Shown: one piece after another, positions 8,773 through 16,574 of the stretch
Layout: the number at the start of each line of letters is the position of its first letter
Numbering within the stretch: position 1 is the first letter of the stretch
Source of the DNA: Lewinella sp. IMCC34191
Lineage (GTDB): Bacteria; Bacteroidota; Bacteroidia; Chitinophagales; Saprospiraceae
Assembly: GCF_003390935.1 (NCBI RefSeq)
Contig: NZ_QNQZ01000001.1
Span: forward strand, 1,054,001-1,118,000
Length of the DNA: 64,000 bases
Reading direction: 5' to 3'
Position numbers and translations under genes: made by a program
Notes under the pieces: generated by a model
Told to the model about the DNA's origin: nothing
The model's input: only the letters and a program-made list of their open reading frames with translations
The model's database searches: none

Positions 8773-9390
8773 CTATAAGCCGAGAACGGCCGTGATGCGC
8801 ACCGTCGGACCTTCCTCCCATTCCATCATCGAATTGACCAGTCGGATGTGCTCGAAATGCGGTAAATCTTTTAGGCGTATGACGGTCGGATGCAGAATGC
8901 CGGATGTAATGAGTTCTTCCCGGCGCGTTCCCCGCAGCAGCGGCCAGGCGGGCGTATACCACCGGTCACCGTCGTAGAGGGCAAGATTGGCGTAGCTGCT
9001 GTCGGTTACGTGTTGATGCTGCACCATAATGATATCGTCGCAGTCTTTCCGGCGTGCGAAGGCGGCCTCGATGGAACTTCGATCGGCGTATTTGCGGGAG
9101 TACTGGAGATCATTCGCCTCGACCACCCGCAAGGATCCTACCGGTCGGATGCTGTAGGGCTGCACCTCGTAGCTTTCCAGTCCTACCCGGTAGAGCAGAC
9201 GAAGTTTGTGCACCCCGTGGGTGGGTAGATCCATCTCGGCTAACACTTGCGACAGCTTGAAGGCCGGTGACTTACCGTAATAACGCTGCCGCGAGCGATC
9301 CACCCGGGTCTGATGCCGGTGCAGCAGCGGAGCCTGACCGTCCACCAGACGGATGGTTTCCAGCAACAAAGGTGAAGTCGGGTTAGGCAT
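8773..9390 (-). CDS. pabC: Aminotransferase class IV, 4-amino-4-deoxychorismate lyase-like
   Basis: This PLP enzyme is expected to split 4-amino-4-deoxychorismate into 4-aminobenzoate and pyruvate. At 205 residues it is short for class IV enzymes, but short PabC forms paired with PabB are common in Bacteroidota. The PLP-binding lysine is probably the K of YSRKYADR near residue 100, and the DSSYANLALYDGD segment matches the usual E-x-x-x-x-N-I/L block of the family. It ends with the HIRLVNSM block. It follows pabB by 26 bases, which supports the assignment. A TATCTTCG box seven bases before its ATG, inside the intergenic gap, could give it its own transcript. Confidence 0.85.
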   Translation of the reverse strand: MPNPTSPLLLETIRLVDGQAPLLHRHQTRVDRSRQRYYGKSPAFKLSQVLAEMDLPTHGVHKLRLLYRVGLESYEVQPYSIRPVGSLRVVEANDLQYSRKYADRSSIEAAFARRKDCDDIIMVQHQHVTDSSYANLALYDGDRWYTPAWPLLRGTRREELITSGILHPTVIRLKDLPHFEHIRLVNSMMEWEEGPTVRITAVLGL

Positions 9391-9397
9391 AAGCGGA

Positions 9398-9405
9398 CGA
9401 AGATA
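9398..9405 (-). promoter_or_regulatory. -7 promoter box TATCTTCG for pabC
   Basis: The minus strand reads TATCTTCG between pabB and pabC, seven bases before the pabC ATG at 9390. It is one base from the TAnnTTTG consensus and of the same type as the TACCTTCG boxes seen before other genes in the window. It may drive pabC separately from pabB. Confidence 0.4.
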
Positions 9406-9416
9406 AAATCCAAAGG

Positions 9417-10409
9417 CTAGTTGGCCGGGGGGAAGCGTATTTTCGCTTGCATCTCCGCGTATTCATCTTCCATCCGGCTCAGGGCCGTGATTCCTCCCCC
9501 GGACCGAAACCAATAGTCATCTCCATCTTTTTCGAGATACCGAATCAGCACGCAGGTGTCGAGTCGACTTCCGTCGAAGTAACCGCCGATCCCGCAGTAA
9601 TATCCACGGTCCCTGGCTTCCGCCCGTCGGATCAGCTCGAGGGTCGCGGGCTTCGGTGCTCCGCTGACGGAGCCCGCCGGCAGCAAGTCATACAGGATAC
9701 TACCCAGGCGGTCGCGCCAGTTCGAAGAAAGGTTACCCCCGATTTTGGTGCTCGTCTGCACCAGTCCCCCACCCTGGCGCTCCAGCGGCCTCAGGTACCG
9801 ATAATTGGTGACCCGTACATTCCTCGCCACGCGACTAATATCGTTACGCATAAGATCAACGATGGTGGCGTGCTCGGCAATTTCCTTGGGATCATTCAAG
9901 AGCGCCGATATACCTTCCGGCGTATTCACGGCCGTGCCCTTCATCGGCCTGGTTTCCAGGTAATTATATTCATCTACTGTGATAAATGTTTCCGGACTAA
10001 AACAGACAAAATTATCGGGGACCAGAATCCGATACTTCGCCTGCGTAGCATTGTAGACATCCTCCAGGGTCGAGTCTCCCAAATCCACCGGGGTGGCGAA
10101 GGTCAGGTTGGCCAGATAGCTATCCCCTCGCTGTAGCCCCGACTGAATGATCTCGAAGGACTGTTTAAAGATTGTCTTGGACACACGCCGCACCTTCATC
10201 TCCGGCCGCAAAATGACGGGTGATCGTGTACCATCCGAACGCTCCGGAAAATTGAACCGAATACCGTGCTGCTCCGCGGCATTACCCTGAAAGAGGAGCG
10301 GCTTCTGAAGCTCGAAGTCAAGCAGAAAGAAGCAGGCCTGACCGGCCTGACCGATCCGGTTTAACTCAGCTGCCCACGGCGGCAGGGAAGAGGAGGGATA
10401 GTCATTCAC
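9417..10409 (-). CDS. pabB: Aminodeoxychorismate synthase component I
   Basis: PabB aminates chorismate to 4-amino-4-deoxychorismate using ammonia from a glutamine amidotransferase; no pabA is in the window. The 330-residue protein is the chorismate-binding catalytic domain without a long N-terminal domain. Diagnostic blocks are TRPMKGT, the EHATIVDLMRNDISRVA motif, LLPAGSVSGAPK and the terminal RSGGGITALSRMEDEYAEMQAK. The start is GTG at 10409; the ATG at 10405 is out of frame. The gene begins 30 bases after the end of the PIG-L gene, so transcription of the inositol/YcaO operon could run into pabB and pabC. Confidence 0.92.
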   Translation of the reverse strand: MNDYPSSSLPPWAAELNRIGQAGQACFFLLDFELQKPLLFQGNAAEQHGIRFNFPERSDGTRSPVILRPEMKVRRVSKTIFKQSFEIIQSGLQRGDSYLANLTFATPVDLGDSTLEDVYNATQAKYRILVPDNFVCFSPETFITVDEYNYLETRPMKGTAVNTPEGISALLNDPKEIAEHATIVDLMRNDISRVARNVRVTNYRYLRPLERQGGGLVQTSTKIGGNLSSNWRDRLGSILYDLLPAGSVSGAPKPATLELIRRAEARDRGYYCGIGGYFDGSRLDTCVLIRYLEKDGDDYWFRSGGGITALSRMEDEYAEMQAKIRFPPAN

Positions 10410-10439
10410 GGCAATTTATACGCCTGACCGTTGAAATGG

Positions 10440-11141
10440 TTAGGAGACCGGAGGTTTCGCAAAGTATTCCGTATCGCCCAATAATTCCTCCATAGTCTTG
10501 TCATCACCAAATTGAAAACCAACTTGCGTCCGGTACGCCCGACAGGCAGCAAACTTGGCCGTAATGGACGCCCAACCCGGATAAAAGCAATATGCGTCTT
10601 TTAACTTTGACGCATACTGCCCCAGATGCCGGCGCGTGTAAGGTTGGTCGTAGTACTGGAGGTATTGAGTAGCCGGAAATTGATCGCGTATCGCTGCTAC
10701 CGCCAGTACGACCTGTACATGATCCGCATGGTTCCCGGCACCGTAGGGATACACAATGGTTTCCGGTTTTGCCGTTTGCAATACTTCTATCAACCTGGCA
10801 ATCAGATCATCTTTCACCCCAAGGTCCGTTTCATGAATACCGGCAAACAGATCGGCGGCTGATTCGTAACCCCGGTGCGGAGCCTCGGGCAGATCCCACC
10901 ATTCGTGCTTCGCGCCAAGCAGATCCATCGCTTCGGCATCCTCCTGCCGGCGGATGGCCATGTAGTCTACTGCCGGAGACAGCCCTTTGTCCAACTGGCA
11001 GGCTAAAGCAAAACCCTCCGGTTCCGCCACCGAACGCGTAAAGCAGGTGACGACCGTCACAGAACCCGCCCGCTGGCTAGCTATCCATCCGCCGCAGCTG
11101 AATGCGGCATCGTCCAGATGAGGACTTAGCACCAGGATCAC
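10440..11141 (-). CDS. PIG-L/LmbE family N-deacetylase
   Basis: A 233-residue zinc-dependent deacetylase of the family that includes MshB (mycothiol), BshB (bacillithiol) and PIG-L (GPI anchor). All of these remove acetyl from N-acetylglucosamine attached to inositol or another aglycone. The first zinc motif is SPHLDDA, with H8 and D11; the second is NHADHVQV, with H138, D140 and H141. It starts with GTG, whose GTGA overlaps the stop of the preceding glycosyltransferase gene by four bases, so the two are translationally coupled. It is the last of the nine tightly packed operon genes. Together with the upstream inositol synthase and GT4 gene it suggests deacetylation of a GlcNAc-cyclitol. Confidence 0.9.
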   Translation of the reverse strand: MILVLSPHLDDAAFSCGGWIASQRAGSVTVVTCFTRSVAEPEGFALACQLDKGLSPAVDYMAIRRQEDAEAMDLLGAKHEWWDLPEAPHRGYESAADLFAGIHETDLGVKDDLIARLIEVLQTAKPETIVYPYGAGNHADHVQVVLAVAAIRDQFPATQYLQYYDQPYTRRHLGQYASKLKDAYCFYPGWASITAKFAACRAYRTQVGFQFGDDKTMEELLGDTEYFAKPPVS

Positions 11142-12403
11142 AGTAGATGGGGTTCGGTTCGGAAACGACAGGTCAGATCCTGCGACTCTACCCCCTCATC
11201 CATCGTGATGATCGACTGCCAGTCACGATCCACCTCCTGGCCGATCAATTGGCGGTAAAGCTGCTCCATACTAGCTGCGACCACCGGCCAGCTATACTTT
11301 TGCTCTACCTCACGCAGGGCCGTTGCGGCCAGCCGGTAACGTAAATCGTCATTCGTGAGCAGGGAGCGGGTGGCATCGACAAGTGCTTCGACATCGCCCG
11401 CCCCGACCAGCAATCCGTTCTCGCCGGAACGCACGCAATCCACCACCCCTACGGTTCGGGTGGACACAACCGGCAGGCCGCTTGCCATAGCTTCCAGTAT
11501 GGTATTCGAAAAGCCTTCGGCGTAGGTAGGACTCAGGAATATATCCCCGGCGTGGTAGCGAGCGGGGGCATTCACGTAGTCGGCTTCCCCCGGAAATTCC
11601 ATCCTGTTATCCAATCCCAAATCCTCTCCTAACTGCCGTGTAGCCTCGAAGTCCGGTCCGATCCCCGAGACGATCAACCGCAGATCGAATCCTTCATCGA
11701 TCAGCGCCTTCCCCGCGCGAATAAAGTCCAGACTTCCCTTCCGGCTATCCACTCGTCCGTGGTACAAGAGCCGTGCTGGCGACCGCAGTCGGCCTAATTC
11801 GCCGCCGCGGGGAGTGAAGAGGTCCGTATTCGTTGCCCCGGGAATGATGGTGAACCGGTTAGGACTTACCCCATGGTTCTCCACCACTTCGGCCCGGAAA
11901 CTTTCACACCCGATTACCAGTCCCATACTATGCTTCAGCACCGCCTGCATGGCCCGATTATGGGTCTCACAGCAAAGTCCTACCCAATGGCCGTCGCCCC
12001 CCTGGATAGAAACGACGTTGGGAATATTGAGTAACCTGCTTACCTCCAGGGCGGCCAGCCCGGTAGGGTAAGCGTACTGAGCGTGAACCGCGTCAAAGGG
12101 TCGTTCTTGGTGCAGCGATACGGCGGTAGCCACCATTTTTCGCATGTCGGATTCAAAATCTGCCGGCGGAGCGCAGGCACCCAGTTCTTCGCCAACGGAG
12201 CGCAGACCCCGTACCTGCATCCATGGTTCTTCCGGCGGGGGGCCTCCCCCATATATCCGGACGCCGACCGGGTCCTCCCGGTATTGCGAGATCATCACCA
12301 CCTCGTGGCCTCGTTCACTGAGGGCCTTTGTCAAATTGCGGGCGTAGACGCTCATGCCGGAAACGGCAGGGAAGTAGCGGCGGGAAATGAAACAGATGCG
12401 CAT
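11138..12403 (-). CDS. GT4 family glycosyltransferase
   Basis: A retaining glycosyltransferase with two Rossmann domains (GT-B fold). The N-terminal part begins MRICFISRRYFPAVSGMSVY, the family's usual glycine-rich acceptor loop. The C-terminal donor-binding domain has LLYHGRVDSRKG and the E-x7-E motif in AEGFSNTILEAM. MshA, BshA and many lipopolysaccharide enzymes belong to this family, so the donor could be UDP-GlcNAc, but this cannot be read directly. I place the start at ATG 12403, two bases after the TIM-barrel stop; an in-frame TTG at 12409 would overlap that stop. The C-terminal 30 residues beyond the GT fold are not recognisable. Confidence 0.88.
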   Translation of the reverse strand: MRICFISRRYFPAVSGMSVYARNLTKALSERGHEVVMISQYREDPVGVRIYGGGPPPEEPWMQVRGLRSVGEELGACAPPADFESDMRKMVATAVSLHQERPFDAVHAQYAYPTGLAALEVSRLLNIPNVVSIQGGDGHWVGLCCETHNRAMQAVLKHSMGLVIGCESFRAEVVENHGVSPNRFTIIPGATNTDLFTPRGGELGRLRSPARLLYHGRVDSRKGSLDFIRAGKALIDEGFDLRLIVSGIGPDFEATRQLGEDLGLDNRMEFPGEADYVNAPARYHAGDIFLSPTYAEGFSNTILEAMASGLPVVSTRTVGVVDCVRSGENGLLVGAGDVEALVDATRSLLTNDDLRYRLAATALREVEQKYSWPVVAASMEQLYRQLIGQEVDRDWQSIITMDEGVESQDLTCRFRTEPHLL

Positions 12404-12405
12404 GA

Positions 12406-13275
12406 TCAAGTAGTTTGCTTAGCGAGCGATTGCTCGACCTGACGGAGAAAAACGATGCTCTCGGGGATTGCCTGGTGCGCACGTGGGGATTCCCGACTTA
12501 ACTCCACGCAAACCAGTCCCCCAAACTGCACGCGTTGCAGTGCCCGGACAAGCGGCGGAATGTCCATATCCCCTTCGTGCAGCGGCAGGTGGAAATGGAC
12601 GCCGCGGTTCATCCCCTCGATCGATACCGTACCCAGCCGATCGGCATAGCGCTCTACGGCTTCCGCCGGCTCGCTTTCGCCGGTCACCCAGACGTGGCCG
12701 AGATCCAGTGCCAGCCTTAGCTCTTGTTGATACTCGCCGAGTTGCTCGCTGACGGCGTCATAGTCAGCGTTCGTTTCAATAAGCATGCCGGGTTCGGGTT
12801 CCAGACTGAGTACGACCTTCATTGACCGTGCGAATTGAAGCACCTCGCGCAGGCCAGCAAGCAAGTAATCGTGCGCATCCGCGGTAGTAAGGCTCGCCGG
12901 TTTGATCCCCGCCCAGCAGGATACGGTTTCGGCGTTGAGGATAGCGGCTATCTCAACCGCTCGCTTCAGAAAGGCAACACGACGGGCCCGTCCCGCCGGT
13001 TCGGGATGGAGGAGCGTGGGATCGTGTTTGCTAATCGGGTCCAGCAGAAAGCGAGCCCCCGTTTCGATCACGCATCCCATACCGTAAGCATCGAGCTTTT
13101 GGCGTAATCGTTCCGTCCGATCTTTCCAGTCGCGGGCAAATGGATCCAGGTGATGCCAGTCCAGCGTGAGGGCTACCCCATCGTACCCCGCCGCGGCCAT
13201 CAGGTCGAGGGCATCGTCGAGCCGGTGGTTGGTGCAACCGTTGGTATTGTAGGCGTAGCGCAAGGCTTTACTCAT
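12406..13275 (-). CDS. TIM-barrel sugar phosphate isomerase/epimerase-like protein
   Basis: A 289-residue xylose isomerase-like TIM barrel (AP endonuclease 2 superfamily). Probable metal ligands sit in the expected strands: E in LSLEPEPGM, D and H in LALDLGHVWV, H in HFHLPLHEGDMDIP, and E in VCVELSRESP. Relatives act as sugar or inosose isomerases (IolE/IolI/IolH) and often work beside Gfo/Idh dehydrogenases, one of which is three genes upstream. The ATG shares one base with the TGA of the YcaO gene. An inositol-derived keto-polyol is a reasonable substrate guess given the inositol synthase in the same operon, but this is inference only. Confidence 0.85.
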   Translation of the reverse strand: MSKALRYAYNTNGCTNHRLDDALDLMAAAGYDGVALTLDWHHLDPFARDWKDRTERLRQKLDAYGMGCVIETGARFLLDPISKHDPTLLHPEPAGRARRVAFLKRAVEIAAILNAETVSCWAGIKPASLTTADAHDYLLAGLREVLQFARSMKVVLSLEPEPGMLIETNADYDAVSEQLGEYQQELRLALDLGHVWVTGESEPAEAVERYADRLGTVSIEGMNRGVHFHLPLHEGDMDIPPLVRALQRVQFGGLVCVELSRESPRAHQAIPESIVFLRQVEQSLAKQTT

Positions 13276-14753
13276 CAGGACTCGACTGAAGTGTTGAAAT
13301 AGCCCGTTTCTTCAGCCAGCACCGCGGCATGGGCGGTTGGCTCCCGGTAGAGGGCGTAGAGGGGATCGATGATCTCGTCGAGGTGGTCGGTATCCAGGTA
13401 AAAGGGGCCACCCATTTCGTGATTTATCTTGTCCGGCAACCTGACCTCCTTGCGACCACGGCCGGCCTTCCGGTGGAGCAGATGGAAGGGGTCTTCGGCC
13501 AGCAATCGCTGCACGCCACGCCTCCCGATGCGGTGGTAGCTGGCGAACTCCATCTCTATACCCGGCACGATCAGTTTGACGACTTCGCAGGCTCCCCGGG
13601 TCGTGACGGCTCGGAAGTAGTAGGGACGCAGGCCGCGGTCCTGTAGCTGCTTCAGCACGTATTCCCAGCGAGTCTTTACATCCGCGGCGGCGAAGGTCGG
13701 CAGGGAACCAAAAGGGACCAAAGTCTCCCGGCGAAAAACGGAATCTGCCAGCCGCTGCCTAAGTTGACCGGAATTTAGTTGGGTCCACTCATACATGGCA
13801 CGCAGGGCGCGCTGCTCTTCTTCCCCCAAATGGATATCTCTCAACCTGGCTTCTGCACCTTCCGGAAGCAAATCGCGCTTATCGCGGAACGGCAGGTTGT
13901 CAAAACGCTTGCGGCTGTGGCTGCTGGCGCATTCAAGAATCGCCTTTCGCAGCGCGGTGGAGGTATCGGGATCGGCCGCCTCTCCACAGCCCGTAACGCT
14001 GAACGGAAAAGGGTCGTCCGTGGTATCGTCACCAACGGCGTACAGACTAACACATCCACAGGTGGTGCGGGCCACCTTAGGTATGACGTTGAGCCCACGG
14101 TCGGCGAGCGTACGCAGTAACTGCTTAATGTCTTCCGGAAGATGCTCTGTTTCGATCACCCGTCCGCGGTCCAGTGCGCGGAAACAATCCGCATTCCCGT
14201 CCCGCTGCAGGAGTTCCAACGCGCCGTGCAGGAGCGCGCGTTCCAGGGTATCGCCCGCTCCGCTTCCATTGCGAATACAGGTAGTCATCTTATGGGGGTA
14301 GTCGATTTGGCTATCGCTAGTCGCCACGAATTCGGCCGGGCACCAGTGCTTGCTTCCGTCATCGATCGCCGTTACGGGAACCCATACCAGGGGGGTGTCG
14401 TTATCGTAGTCGCTACCCGCGGGCAACACAAGTGTAAGGGGATCAATCACCCGATCCACACCGAAGTGAGTCACCAGCTCCCGGTAGCTGCCGTGCCGCT
14501 GCTCCAGTTCGTGGAAAGACAGGTCCAGGTGTAGTTCTTCGCAGAGTTCCCCGTATGCACCCAGGCGTGCGGCATTTTCAGTAGCTCCGTAGCCGATACC
14601 GTTGGCCGCGCCCCCTCCGTCGCGAAAGTGGTCGACACTGACCACCGGAATACCCAGATGGTCGAGGCCGTCGATACGGTAGTCCGTGATTCGACCGGGC
14701 GGCAAGGAGCTCCGGTACATATCGATTAGGGAAGCATAGTTCGTCTCAGACAT
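13275..14753 (-). CDS. YcaO-domain protein, divergent stand-alone form
   Basis: YcaO proteins use ATP to activate amide oxygens, making azolines, thioamides or amidines; other members act with partner proteins. This 492-residue protein has the YcaO core blocks in order: GYGATENAARLGAYGELCEE (54-73), NGSGAGDTLERALLHGALEL (162-181) then LQRD, ALRKAILECASSHSRKR (267-283), and a VKLIVPGIEME strand near 395-405. By eye, positions that in canonical YcaO are S (before AxxE), E (of ERD) and Q (of ExxQ) are G, Q and S here, so ATP binding may be altered. No RiPP precursor or E1-like partner gene is next to it. It overlaps the downstream TIM-barrel gene by one base and the upstream metallo-beta-lactamase-fold gene by eight. 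Confidence 0.87.
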   Translation of the reverse strand: MSETNYASLIDMYRSSLPPGRITDYRIDGLDHLGIPVVSVDHFRDGGGAANGIGYGATENAARLGAYGELCEELHLDLSFHELEQRHGSYRELVTHFGVDRVIDPLTLVLPAGSDYDNDTPLVWVPVTAIDDGSKHWCPAEFVATSDSQIDYPHKMTTCIRNGSGAGDTLERALLHGALELLQRDGNADCFRALDRGRVIETEHLPEDIKQLLRTLADRGLNVIPKVARTTCGCVSLYAVGDDTTDDPFPFSVTGCGEAADPDTSTALRKAILECASSHSRKRFDNLPFRDKRDLLPEGAEARLRDIHLGEEEQRALRAMYEWTQLNSGQLRQRLADSVFRRETLVPFGSLPTFAAADVKTRWEYVLKQLQDRGLRPYYFRAVTTRGACEVVKLIVPGIEMEFASYHRIGRRGVQRLLAEDPFHLLHRKAGRGRKEVRLPDKINHEMGGPFYLDTDHLDEIIDPLYALYREPTAHAAVLAEETGYFNTSVES

Positions 14754-15588
14754 AAGCTTGTAGTTCTTTCATTGGTACGGCGCGGGTATGTATTCCATTC
14801 TCCATCAGGTAATTGACCAAAGCCAGTGCAAGCTGTTGATCGACCCCCCGGCCAAGCTCGAAGGGCGTACACACATGCTGAAAATCAAATCGCCGAAAAA
14901 CCTCCCGGTAGTGCTCCAACTCCCCGCGGGAAAGGGGTATGGAGTAATGGTAGCCCTTATGACAGCTCAGGGCTACCGTGTTGCCCTGCCCGTCAAAGTC
15001 AATCTTCAGGGCATCACCCAGGAAGAGGATCCGGTGCTTCGCGGCGTAGAGTGCCGTCTGCCCTTCGTAGTGGCCCCCAAGCCGCAGCATCTCGTAATCC
15101 CCATCGATTACGTAGTGGTCGTCGATGACGTGGTTGACCCGAAAAGCCTTCGTGTGCTGCAGATCCTCCCGGTGAATAATCAATTCGGGATCAAAGAACT
15201 CCTGCAGCTGCCACAGTGCTCCGTACCCGTGCGGGTGGCTGGCACCTAAGATCTTGACCCCACCCAATCGCTCCAATTGCTTGCGGGCATCTTCACTGTA
15301 AAAGGGCGCGGCCTCGAAGGCGATATTGCCTTTTTCCCGCTGGATCAGCCATCCGTGCGAGCCCAGGCCGAGTTGCGGCTCCGTCCAGAAATCCCACAGC
15401 CCGGGAAGCACTTCCCGCCATTGCGTGCTGTAACGGGCGGGTGCATCCTGAATGCGGAGGTAAGTGAAGTCTTCTTCAGGCAGCGCATTACGCACGTCCG
15501 TGCAGTTCGGACAGGCCACGGGTTCCCGCGTGTCAAACCAGAGGATCCAGCCTCCACAGTGTTCACAGGCATAGTGTGTCAGTGCCAT
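14746..15588 (-). CDS. Zinc-ribbon plus metallo-beta-lactamase-fold protein
   Basis: The first 30 residues form a rubredoxin-like zinc ribbon (C8, C11, C26, C29). The rest resembles the metallo-beta-lactamase fold: an LPGLWDFWTE entry strand, SHPHGYG at 117-123 where the HxHxDH motif normally lies, GGHYEGQT at 171-178, and LFLGDALKID at 189-197. Because the D and second H of HxHxDH are missing, it may bind one metal or none at the usual site. Hydrolase, oxidoreductase or scaffold roles are all open. It overlaps its neighbours by eight and ten bases, inside the inositol/YcaO operon. I do not know a characterised close relative. Confidence 0.75.
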   Translation of the reverse strand: MALTHYACEHCGGWILWFDTREPVACPNCTDVRNALPEEDFTYLRIQDAPARYSTQWREVLPGLWDFWTEPQLGLGSHGWLIQREKGNIAFEAAPFYSEDARKQLERLGGVKILGASHPHGYGALWQLQEFFDPELIIHREDLQHTKAFRVNHVIDDHYVIDGDYEMLRLGGHYEGQTALYAAKHRILFLGDALKIDFDGQGNTVALSCHKGYHYSIPLSRGELEHYREVFRRFDFQHVCTPFELGRGVDQQLALALVNYLMENGIHTRAVPMKELQAYV

Positions 15589-16574
15589 AGCGTTTCGTTT
15601 AGTTGGCAGGATTCCAGCAATTCCGCCAGTCGTAGATCATCCGCCGGGGAGCGGCCTTCGTGCCGGGTGTCGCTGCACAGGGTAAGAAAGTAGTCGAGCT
15701 GGGCGGCAAAGGGAGACCGAGTGTTGTCGAAGGTGACCTCGGTTTCCACGGAACCCGTCTCGGCCGATATAAACCGTAGCTCGCCCCCCGCCTCCTGCCC
15801 CATGGTATTGGTAGCCAGGAACATGCCCTTGGTACCGAAAATTTCCAGTCGCCGGCGGGGAAGCGTTTCGGGTCGGTTATAACCTACGCTGAGACTGGCC
15901 AACGCTCCGCTACTAAGACGCGCCATCAGCATGCCCCCGTCGTCGACGCCGTAATCGTGGGCGACACGCTGGTACAGGGTGTGCAATTCCGTAATTCGCT
16001 GACCGCTCAAGTGCTCCACCAGGTCCAGGCCGTGGGGCGCCAGGTCAATTACCGCTCCGCCCCCGGCGCGATCGGGATCGATGCGCCAGTTGTCAGCACA
16101 CCAGTCCGCTGGCAACCAACAAGCGTAGTCTATGCGGATCTGGGTAAGTTTACCAAGCGTACCCGCCGCAATCTCCCGGGCGATGCGTTCGTGGGCCGGA
16201 TGGTACCGCTGGTCAAAGGCCGTAAGGAAACAGGACTTACTTCGTTCCGCGGCGGCCACGATTTGCATGGCTTCCGCGCAGGTGTGTGCCAGGGGCTTTT
16301 CGCAAAGCACGTGCAGTCCCGCCTCCAGACAAGCAACCGCGTGCGGCCGGTGCAGGTGATTGGGCGACGCGATGTAAACGGCGTCCAGGTCCGTTTCCCG
16401 TAGCATGGACTCGACGTCCACAAAGGTCCCGACGTAGGATGGCAGGCCCTCAAAATCCGCCGGGCGAACACTCACCACCGCACGCAGTTCCGCTCCGGGA
16501 GAAGCCTGTATGGCGGGCAGCATGTAGTCGCGCGCCACCCAGCCAAAGCCCACGATGCCGATGCGGGTCACCAT
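15579..16574 (-). CDS. Gfo/Idh/MocA family dehydrogenase, cytoplasmic
   Basis: A 331-residue NAD(P)-dependent polyol or sugar dehydrogenase without a signal peptide. The Rossmann motif GFGWVA is at residues 9-14, and the cofactor/substrate EKP motif (LCEKPLAHT) at 92-94. The C-terminal domain has the DLAPHGLDLVEHLSG block, a typical place for the catalytic D-x-x-x-H. Inositol 2-dehydrogenase (IolG) is in this family. The operon also contains inositol-3-phosphate synthase and an isomerase-like TIM barrel, so an inositol or amino-sugar oxidation step is plausible. It overlaps the methyltransferase stop by seven bases and the next gene by ten. Confidence 0.88.
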   Translation of the reverse strand: MVTRIGIVGFGWVARDYMLPAIQASPGAELRAVVSVRPADFEGLPSYVGTFVDVESMLRETDLDAVYIASPNHLHRPHAVACLEAGLHVLCEKPLAHTCAEAMQIVAAAERSKSCFLTAFDQRYHPAHERIAREIAAGTLGKLTQIRIDYACWLPADWCADNWRIDPDRAGGGAVIDLAPHGLDLVEHLSGQRITELHTLYQRVAHDYGVDDGGMLMARLSSGALASLSVGYNRPETLPRRRLEIFGTKGMFLATNTMGQEAGGELRFISAETGSVETEVTFDNTRSPFAAQLDYFLTLCSDTRHEGRSPADDLRLAELLESCQLNETLWH

